Source of the DNA: Negativicutes bacterium
GTDB lineage: Bacteria; Bacillota; Negativicutes; SKW292
Assembly (NCBI GenBank): GCA_026416215.1
Contig: JAOAFP010000004.1
Span: 1-11,230, forward strand
DNA: 11,230 nucleotides
Direction: 5' to 3'
Positions 6,483 to 11,230 of the stretch are shown here, piece by piece. The stretch's first letter is position 1. Every line of letters starts with the position of its first letter. The notes below the pieces were generated by a model. That model was not told the DNA's origin. It was given only the letters and a program-made list of their open reading frames with translations, and ran no database searches. Position numbers and translations under genes: made by a program.

Positions 6483-7307
6483 TCAGTCCCAACCGGACAC
6501 TGCGTAGCCGATTTTTTCCCTGGGAACGAACAGATACTGGTGCCACAGGCTGTCTTTCCCCCGATAATCGAAGCCAGCCAGCGCCAGCCCGCAGTCCAGC
6601 AACGACTGCATGGCCCGCCTGACCGCCAGCCGCCATTCGAGTGCCAGCTGATGGTCGGCTTTTTTTATCGCCTGAAAATTGGCCGGCACCGCCACGGCTA
6701 CCAGCGGCCCGGTCGGCAACGCTGCCACCGGCCGGGGGAACGGCCATATTCCGGCCCTTGTCGTCCCGGCTGCCAGCGCCGGCAGCGGCTGCCCCTCCAG
6801 CCTGACCGGCGGCCGATCGATGTGCCAGCTGACCTGCAGCCGGTCAGTAGGCAGGCCGGCGTTCAAATTGTCGGGCATTTCGCCGTAGTAGTCCTCATGG
6901 TAGGTAACAGCCACCGCCCCCAGTTTGCGGATGTTGAGGTTGGCGTTGACCGTCTCCAGCGGGTCGTAGGTCCAGGTGATTAGGTCGTACCCCCGGCGCA
7001 AAGCCTCCTCGCGCTGGGCCTGCTTGAGTTTCTCTCCCAGCCGCCGGGCCCGCAGTCCGGGCACGATGGCGGTCATGTTGGAGTACTGAAACCGCCGTTC
7101 GCCCCTGACGGCGGCAAAACTGTAGGTGAAGCCCAGCAGCCTCCGGTTTTCGTCAAAAGCGCCGACGATTATGCCGTCGTTGCTTAGATCAATCCGCAGC
7201 CGGAAAGCCGGGATGACGTATTCCTCCCCCCAGGTTTCGGCCTGAAGACGGCAGACGGCCGCGATTTCGTCCATGGTGGTTATCAGACGGATCTGACAGC
7301 TAGTCAT
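6483..7307 (-). CDS. COG3375-type GNAT acyltransferase, probable D-amino acid N-succinyltransferase
   Basis: A 274-residue GNAT protein that should transfer an acyl group from a CoA thioester, probably succinyl-CoA, to an amino acid. Residues 76-108 form the CoA-binding core (SNMTAIVPGLRARRLGEKLK then an amphipathic helix). The stretch ITWTYDPLETVNANLNIRKL (110-129), followed by YHEDYYG and LNAGLPTDRLQVSWH (148-162), is characteristic of COG3375, the GNAT family encoded beside N-succinylamino acid racemases. Length is typical for that family. ATG 7307 overlaps the M20 stop by four bases (ATGA), with GGAGAG about eight bases upstream, so translation is probably coupled. It is last of three overlapping genes, and the decayed protease gene begins 22 bases on. 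Acyl specificity is inferred from its neighbours. Confidence 0.85.
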   Translation of the reverse strand: MTSCQIRLITTMDEIAAVCRLQAETWGEEYVIPAFRLRIDLSNDGIIVGAFDENRRLLGFTYSFAAVRGERRFQYSNMTAIVPGLRARRLGEKLKQAQREEALRRGYDLITWTYDPLETVNANLNIRKLGAVAVTYHEDYYGEMPDNLNAGLPTDRLQVSWHIDRPPVRLEGQPLPALAAGTTRAGIWPFPRPVAALPTGPLVAVAVPANFQAIKKADHQLALEWRLAVRRAMQSLLDCGLALAGFDYRGKDSLWHQYLFVPREKIGYAVSGWD

Positions 7308-8422
7308 TGTTGCTTCTCTCCGCCGAGTATTCGTGCCGCCCCGGCCAGAACGCGCACCGCTGCCGGCAGGGCCGCCAGGTCGAAGGTCATGCTGGGGTGG
7401 TGCAGGCCGGGCCGCAAATCACAGCCAATGCCGAGGAAGGCGGTTTTGAGATGCGGGCAAAGCTGGCGGCAAAAATGAAAATCATCGCCGCCGGGGGTGA
7501 CTATTGGCGGGTGCAGCGCCGATTCCCCGGCCTGGGCGACAATGGCCGCCGACAGGGCGGCGACACACTGGTCGTCGTATTCGGCCGCCGGCAGGGCACT
7601 CTGGCAGCGCCAGACCAGCTCCGCCCCGCCGGCCCGGGCGGCCATTGCGGCAGCAGCCTCAGCCTTTTCAGCTATTTGTTCGATCAGCCGGTTGTGCTGA
7701 GCGCGGGCGTCAAAGCTGAGCACAGCCCGGTCGGGAATTATGTTGGCGGTGGCGGGAGAATTGAAGGCAGTGCACTTGACCGACCAGGCCAGTGCCGGCG
7801 GAAACCGCAGGCTGTTGATCGCCTGGACCACCAGCACTCCGGCATCAACCGCGCTTACCCCCAGATGGGGGCGGGCGGCGTGGGCCGGCTGGCCGGTAAT
7901 TTCCGCCACAAATTGACGGGTTGCCCCGTGGTGAACGGCCGGGGAGAAGCAGCCGCCAGCCAGTTCATCGGCCGGTCTGAGATGCATTCCCAGCAGGCAG
8001 TGGACATCGTCCAGCCAGCCGTAGCCGGCCACTTGTACGGCCCCCTGGGCGGTTTCCTCGGCCGGCTGAAAGATCAGGCGCAGCCTGCCGGCCGGCAGCG
8101 GCGTGGTCACCAGCATCTCGGCCAGGGCCAGGGCAACGGCCATATGGGCGTCGTGGCCGCAGCTGTGGCAGAGCCGGCGCTCACCGTCGCCGCCGTGCCA
8201 CAGCCCGTCCATATCGGCCCGCACGGCCACAGTCCGGCCGGGACAAACACCGTCGATGTCGGCACGGACGGCAGTACCACGGCGGCAAGGCGAAAGACCG
8301 AGCCGGTCCAGGTGCCCCTCAATATATTCGGCGGTGCGGTGTTCGGCCAGGGCCGGTTCGGGAATGGCGTTCAGAGCCCGCCAGTGGCCGGCGGTCAGCT
8401 GGGCCAGACGGTCTTCAGTCAT
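7304..8422 (-). CDS. M20-family amidohydrolase, probable N-succinyl-L-amino acid desuccinylase
   Basis: A 372-residue cytoplasmic dinuclear metal hydrolase of the M20 aminoacylase/IAL type. Metal and catalytic motifs are intact: VRADMDGLW (67-75), CHSCGHDAHMA (85-95) with the Cys and His ligands, QPAEE (119-123) containing the general-base Glu, GMHLRP (145-150) and the late ligand region GLHHPSM (339-345). The inserted dimerisation domain spans about 165-285. Family members cleave N-acyl amino acids. Between the racemase and the GNAT gene, the likely role is to release the free L-amino acid and succinate, the step that makes the pathway one-way. ATG 8422 lies eight bases inside the end of the racemase gene without a strong ribosome site, so translation is probably coupled. 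Other substrates (N-acetyl amino acids, hippurate-like amides) are not excluded by sequence. Confidence 0.88.
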   Translation of the reverse strand: MTEDRLAQLTAGHWRALNAIPEPALAEHRTAEYIEGHLDRLGLSPCRRGTAVRADIDGVCPGRTVAVRADMDGLWHGGDGERRLCHSCGHDAHMAVALALAEMLVTTPLPAGRLRLIFQPAEETAQGAVQVAGYGWLDDVHCLLGMHLRPADELAGGCFSPAVHHGATRQFVAEITGQPAHAARPHLGVSAVDAGVLVVQAINSLRFPPALAWSVKCTAFNSPATANIIPDRAVLSFDARAQHNRLIEQIAEKAEAAAAMAARAGGAELVWRCQSALPAAEYDDQCVAALSAAIVAQAGESALHPPIVTPGGDDFHFCRQLCPHLKTAFLGIGCDLRPGLHHPSMTFDLAALPAAVRVLAGAARILGGEKQQ

Positions 8423-9527
8423 GGCCGATGGTCTGGCTGCAAAGCAGATGTTTTCTCAGTCGGTGCCAGTCCAGTTCGTAGCCCAGCCCGGGGCCGTCCG
8501 GCACGGCAATCTGCCCGTTGTGGTGAACTATGTCAGGGGTTACGATGTCTTCGTGCCAGTATCGGTCATAGCCCGATGTATCGCCGGGGATGGTGAAGGC
8601 CGGCAGGGTGGTGAGGGCGATGTTGACCGCCCGGCCGATGCCGGTTTCCAGCATGCCGCCGCACCAGACCGGCACTCCCCGGTCCTGGCAATATCCGGCA
8701 ATCTGCCGAGACGGCTCCAGTCCGCCCACCCGCCCCTGCTTGATGTTGATGATCCGACAGGCACCGATGTCCAGCGCCCGGCGGCAGTCTTCCGGGGAAA
8801 GGATGCTTTCATCGAGACAAATTGGCGTAACCAGCTGTTTTTGCAGGACGGCGTGGTCGATTATGTCGTCGTGGGCCAGCGGCTGTTCGATCATCAACAG
8901 CCCCAGCCCGTCCAGCTGGCGAAGCCGGTCGGCGTCGGCCAGGCTGTAAGCCGAGTTGGCGTCGGCCATCAGCGGGACATCCGGGAAATGCTGCCGGACG
9001 GCCGACAGAGGCTGAAAGTCATGGCCGGGCCTGATTTTGATCTTGATCCGCCGGTAGCCCTCGGCCAGATACTGTTCAACCTTGGTCAGCAGGGTGTGGA
9101 TGTCGGGCTGGATGCCGATGCTTACCCCGACGTCGATTACCGGCTTTGTCCCACCCAGCAGCTGCCGGAGCGGCTGCCGGGCCTGCCGGGCAAATATATC
9201 CCAGACGGCGTTTTCGATGGCTGCCTTGGCCATATTGTTGCCCCGGATGTAGGACAGCCGGGCGCTCACCGCCTGAGGCCGGGCAATATCAGCCGCCATC
9301 AGGCAGGGGATGATGAAGTCCTTGAGCATGTGCAGGGCGGTGCCGATGGTTTCCTCGTTGTATAGCGGCTGGCTCATCGCCACGCATTCCCCCCAGCCGG
9401 TCACCCCCTGGTCGTCAATGGCTTCCACCAGCAGAAATTCCCGTCGCTGTTCGCAGCCAAAGCTGGTTATAAAAGGTTCCCTGAGCGTCATGGCGGCGAT
9501 GTGTAGGTTTACCCGTGACAGTTTCAT
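8415..9527 (-). CDS. menC: N-succinylamino acid racemase / o-succinylbenzoate synthase (enolase superfamily)
   Basis: A 370-residue enzyme of the MLE subgroup, close in motif spacing to NSAAR/OSBS enzymes. An N-terminal capping domain (1-125) precedes the barrel. The two catalytic lysines are Lys162/Lys164 in RIKIKIRPG and Lys263 in NIKQGRVGG. Metal ligands are Asp189 (MADANSAY), Glu214 (MIEQPL) and Asp239 (CLDES). WCGGMLETGIGRA (288-300) is the usual C-terminal signature. It should interconvert N-succinyl-D- and L-amino acids; many homologues also make o-succinylbenzoate for menaquinone. The window has no other men gene, while the acyltransferase and desuccinylase overlap it, so the amino acid role is favoured. 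ATG 9527 has a strong site, GGAGGG at six bases. The genus of substrate amino acids is unknown. The gene symbol follows the usual annotation of this family. Confidence 0.92.
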   Translation of the reverse strand: MKLSRVNLHIAAMTLREPFITSFGCEQRREFLLVEAIDDQGVTGWGECVAMSQPLYNEETIGTALHMLKDFIIPCLMAADIARPQAVSARLSYIRGNNMAKAAIENAVWDIFARQARQPLRQLLGGTKPVIDVGVSIGIQPDIHTLLTKVEQYLAEGYRRIKIKIRPGHDFQPLSAVRQHFPDVPLMADANSAYSLADADRLRQLDGLGLLMIEQPLAHDDIIDHAVLQKQLVTPICLDESILSPEDCRRALDIGACRIINIKQGRVGGLEPSRQIAGYCQDRGVPVWCGGMLETGIGRAVNIALTTLPAFTIPGDTSGYDRYWHEDIVTPDIVHHNGQIAVPDGPGLGYELDWHRLRKHLLCSQTIGHD

Positions 9528-9533
9528 GGTTTT

Positions 9534-9539
9534 CCCTCC
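9534..9539 (-). promoter_or_regulatory. Strong Shine-Dalgarno site of the racemase operon
   Basis: Read leftward, GGAGGG lies six bases before ATG 9527. The next two genes depend on overlap with the preceding gene, so this is the main ribosome entry point of the three-gene unit. The GC-rich 40 bases ahead of it show no clear promoter, so transcription may come from readthrough of the phosphate-transporter unit or from a promoter of unusual type. Confidence 0.8.
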
Positions 9540-9581
9540 GTTCAGCCGGTCCGGTCGCCCTGCTGGCCGACTGGCCGGTAA

Positions 9582-9623
9582 AAACCGGACAAACTGCGCA
9601 AATTGCGCTGTTTTGCCCGGTTT
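9582..9623 (-). terminator. Long palindromic terminator after the phosphate transporter
   Basis: AAACCGG (9582-9588) pairs with CCGGTTT (9617-9623). Inside it CAAA pairs with the TTTTG side, and the core GCGCAA-A-TTGCGC (9596-9608) is a perfect palindrome, giving an almost continuous 42-base hairpin. Read leftward it is followed by TTTTTA, so it is a good intrinsic terminator 12 bases past the PiT stop. Because it is so symmetric and lies just upstream of the racemase gene, it could also act as an operator or attenuator. Confidence 0.65.
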
Positions 9624-9635
9624 CGTCCGCCCCGC

Positions 9636-10616
9636 TCAGAGGGCGGCAAGTATCTGGTAACAGATACCGGCCACCACCGCCGTGCAGGGTATGGTCAGAA
9701 CCCAAGCCCAGACCAGATTCTGCGCCACCCCCCAGCGGACGGCCCGCACCCTGTTGGCTGCCCCCACCCCGAGTATAGAGCCGGTGACCACGTGGGTGGT
9801 GCTGGCCGGCAAATGAAGCAGGGTGGCCGACATGATGACCAGCGACGAGTTGAGATCGGCGGCAAAGCCGCTGATCGGCTGCAGCTTGAAAATCTTGCTA
9901 CCCATGGTTTTAATGATTCGCCAGCCGCCGGTGGCCGTGCCCAACCCCATGGCAGTGGCACAGGCCAGTTTTACCCAGAACGGGACGGCAAAACTGTCAA
10001 TAAAGCCGGCGGCCAGCAGCGCCATGGTTATCATCCCCATGGCCTTCTGGGCGTCGTTGGCGCCGTGGGAAAACGACATCAGTCCGGCCGACAGCATCTG
10101 CAGGGCGCGGAACCGCCGGTTCATCAGGCTGGGAGCCCGCCAGCCAAACAGCCACATCAGCCCGATCATCACCGCGCTGCCCACCAGCATGCTGGCCACC
10201 GGCGATACCACCAGGGCGGCGAAAATTTTCAGAATTCCCGCCACTTTCAGGTGCTCAACCCCGGCCGCCGCGATCACCGCCCCGACCAGGCCGCCGATCA
10301 GAGCGTGGGAAGAACTACTGGGGATACCGAAGTACCAGGTGAGCAGGTTCCAGACAATCGCCCCGGCCAGGGCCGCCACCAGAGCGGTCTGGCTGACTGC
10401 CGCCGCCTGCACGACATCGGTGCCAATGGTCTTAGCCACCCCGGTAAACATCATCGCCCCGGTGAAGTTCATGGTCGCCGAATACCAGACCGCCGCCCGC
10501 GGCGACAATGCCCGGGTTGAGACCGAGGTGGCAATGGCGTTGGCGGTATCGTGAAAACCGTTGATATAGTCGAAGGTCAATGCCATCAGAATTACGAGAA
10601 TGAGCAGAAGTTCCAT
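9636..10616 (-). CDS. pit: PiT-family inorganic phosphate transporter
   Basis: A 326-residue integral membrane protein that takes up inorganic phosphate, usually as a metal-phosphate complex, by cation symport. Both halves of the PiT repeat are visible. The N-terminal copy has DYINGFHDTANAIATSVSTR (16-35); the second has SHGANDAQKAMGMI (183-196). Each is followed by a loop of the type GIPSSSSHALIGG (98-110) and LPASTTHVVTGSILG (269-283). About ten hydrophobic helices span the chain, and length is usual for short bacterial PiT proteins. It lies 24 bases behind the 65-residue basic protein and is closed by a strong hairpin. PiT genes in Firmicutes often follow a DUF47 (PhoU-like) regulator; none is next to it here. 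The substrate assignment comes from the family; sulfate permeases of the same fold (CysP type) are a less likely alternative. Confidence 0.93.
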   Translation of the reverse strand: MELLLILVILMALTFDYINGFHDTANAIATSVSTRALSPRAAVWYSATMNFTGAMMFTGVAKTIGTDVVQAAAVSQTALVAALAGAIVWNLLTWYFGIPSSSSHALIGGLVGAVIAAAGVEHLKVAGILKIFAALVVSPVASMLVGSAVMIGLMWLFGWRAPSLMNRRFRALQMLSAGLMSFSHGANDAQKAMGMITMALLAAGFIDSFAVPFWVKLACATAMGLGTATGGWRIIKTMGSKIFKLQPISGFAADLNSSLVIMSATLLHLPASTTHVVTGSILGVGAANRVRAVRWGVAQNLVWAWVLTIPCTAVVAGICYQILAAL

Positions 10617-10640
10617 CAGCAGTCCCCGGCTATTTGTCCC

Positions 10641-10838
10641 CTACTTAAATATTTTTCGCAAATCGTTGCTTATTTTCTGGTTGTTGGCCGCCACCACGTC
10701 GAGCATGGCCCTGACTGCTGCCGACAGGTTCTGCTGAAAGGCGCTGTCCTGCCCTTGCTCCTGTTCCTTGCGCAGGCGTTTTTTGAAAAACGCCTTGTGC
10801 AATTTGCCCAGCCGTTTGCGGGAAAATCCCAGTTTCAT
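10641..10838 (-). CDS. Small basic protein upstream of the phosphate transporter
   Basis: A 65-residue, lysine- and arginine-rich protein of unknown function. Residues 1-24 are strongly basic (MKLGFSRKRLGKLHKAFFKK and on). The rest is a probable amphipathic helix (AFQQNLSAAVRAMLDVVAANN) with a basic end. There is no membrane helix, cysteine or signal peptide. ATG 10838 has an excellent ribosome site, GGAGGG seven bases upstream, which makes translation convincing despite the short length. It occupies the place where DUF47/PhoU-like regulators often stand in PiT operons, but the sequence does not resemble them. It could regulate the transporter or bind membrane or nucleic acid; nothing in the sequence decides. 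Confidence 0.7.
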   Translation of the reverse strand: MKLGFSRKRLGKLHKAFFKKRLRKEQEQGQDSAFQQNLSAAVRAMLDVVAANNQKISNDLRKIFK

Positions 10839-10845
10839 AATCGCA

Positions 10846-10851
10846 CCCTCC
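10846..10851 (-). promoter_or_regulatory. Shine-Dalgarno site of the small basic protein
   Basis: Read leftward, GGAGGG is spaced seven bases from ATG 10838. It is one of the best ribosome sites in the window and is the main evidence that the 65-residue frame is a gene. Confidence 0.8.
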
Positions 10852-10881
10852 GGAACTTGTCAAGAATTGCCCAACAGCCGT

Positions 10882-11230
10882 TCAGTCATCGCCCCGGCTG
10901 CCGGCAGCCAGCTTGTGCCAGAGCAGCCCTTGCGCCACCTCGCGGGCCCGATCCCGCCCGCAGGCGGCGGCGATGACCGACAGCGCCAGATCGATGGTGG
11001 CCGCCGGACCCTGTCCGGTCCAGATCGGCCCGTCGCTGACCACCAGCCGGTCCTGCCACTCTCCGTCGCTTATCTGCTGTTCGATCCCCGGGTAGCAGGT
11101 ATAGCGCCGCCCGGCCAGCAGGCCGGCCGCCGCCAGGGCCAGATACCGCACTGACTTGAGCGCCCCCGCCTCGGACGGTCCGATTCCGCCGGTGTAATGA
11201 GTGAAAAACACGCCGGCAGTCGCCGCCAGC
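10882..11230 (-). CDS. DJ-1/PfpI-family protein, C-terminal part (cut by window edge)
   Basis: The last 115 residues of a DJ-1/PfpI-like (YajL-type) protein; the frame is open to the right edge, so the GTG at 11211 is not the start. Family landmarks are AGLLAGRRYTCYPGIE (35-50 of this fragment), the strand ending in VSDGPIWTGQGPAATIDLAL (64-83), which matches the TSQGPGTAxxFAL signature, and the closing helix GRDRAREVAQGLLW (91-104). Members act as chaperone/glyoxalase-like or amidase-like cytoplasmic proteins with a cysteine nucleophile about ten residues before the GLL. Here that position is a serine (residue 26), and the usual AICAxP elbow is replaced by GALKSVRY. The stretch before it, TGGIGPSEAG, is also atypical. 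The 43 bases to the small basic gene show no terminator, so these genes may share a transcript. Confidence 0.75.
   Translation of the reverse strand, partial: LAATAGVFFTHYTGGIGPSEAGALKSVRYLALAAAGLLAGRRYTCYPGIEQQISDGEWQDRLVVSDGPIWTGQGPAATIDLALSVIAAACGRDRAREVAQGLLWHKLAAGSRGDD

Noticed and set aside
7307..9365. Very long open frames on the + strand opposite the M20 and racemase genes (7307-8596 and 8103-9365)
   Set aside because: They are antisense to genes with complete catalytic motifs, have Gln/Arg/Gly/Ala-rich low-complexity products with no domain, and arise because GC-rich codons leave few stops on the other strand.
8415..9527. Dipeptide (L-Ala-D/L-Glu) epimerase instead of N-succinylamino acid racemase
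   Set aside because: The motif spacing and C-terminal WCGGMLETGIGRA resemble the NSAAR/OSBS group, and the neighbours are an N-acyl hydrolase and COG3375 GNAT rather than peptidoglycan-peptide genes.
9603..10554. Two open frames on the + strand opposite the PiT transporter
   Set aside because: The leftward frame carries both PiT signature repeats and membrane helices; the rightward products are low-complexity shadows.

Overview
This is an 11.2-kb GC-rich bacterial window. Its first 19 bases are an exact Tn5/Nextera mosaic-end adapter, so the left edge is a contig end with untrimmed library sequence, and genomic sequence starts at about base 20. The taxon is not named by any marker here. An RsiV-like DUF3298 secreted protein, zinc-ribbon membrane proteins, a SteT-like amino acid permease, an N-succinylamino acid racemase cluster and strong GGAGG ribosome binding sites together suggest a high-GC Firmicute. 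A diderm Negativicute such as a Sporomusa relative is possible. That placement is inference.

Layout. The first 3.1 kb reads rightward. It holds the C-terminal part of an amino acid permease carrying a fused solute-binding domain, then a secreted DUF4163/DUF3298 protein, then a fumarylacetoacetate-hydrolase-family enzyme that abuts it and ends in a strong terminator whose loop contains the stop codon. A gene-free stretch of about 520 bases follows. Everything from about 3.65 kb to the right edge reads leftward. In transcription order this is: a partial DJ-1/PfpI protein, a 65-residue basic protein, a PiT phosphate transporter ending in a 42-base palindromic terminator, and then three overlapping genes for an N-succinylamino acid racemase (enolase superfamily), an M20 amidohydrolase and a COG3375-type GNAT acyltransferase. 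Directly behind these lies a decayed gene for a zinc-ribbon, membrane-anchored trypsin-like protease, then a small membrane/coiled-coil protein and an intact zinc-ribbon membrane protein.

How the genes work together. The racemase, M20 and GNAT genes match the known pathway for one-way conversion of D- to L-amino acids: N-succinylation of a D-amino acid, racemisation of the N-succinyl derivative, and L-specific desuccinylation. The permease fusion also handles amino acids, but it lies 5 kb away on the other strand, so a functional link is only a guess. The protease pseudogene, the small coiled-coil protein and the zinc-ribbon protein look like one envelope-associated locus that has lost its enzyme.

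Most worth a second look: the secondary transporter fused to a solute-binding domain through an extra 13th membrane helix; the pseudogene whose three stop codons are each one C-to-T step from a sensible residue and whose three frameshifts cancel out; and the zinc-ribbon membrane locus left beside it. No RNA genes, CRISPR arrays, insertion sequences or integrase genes are visible.
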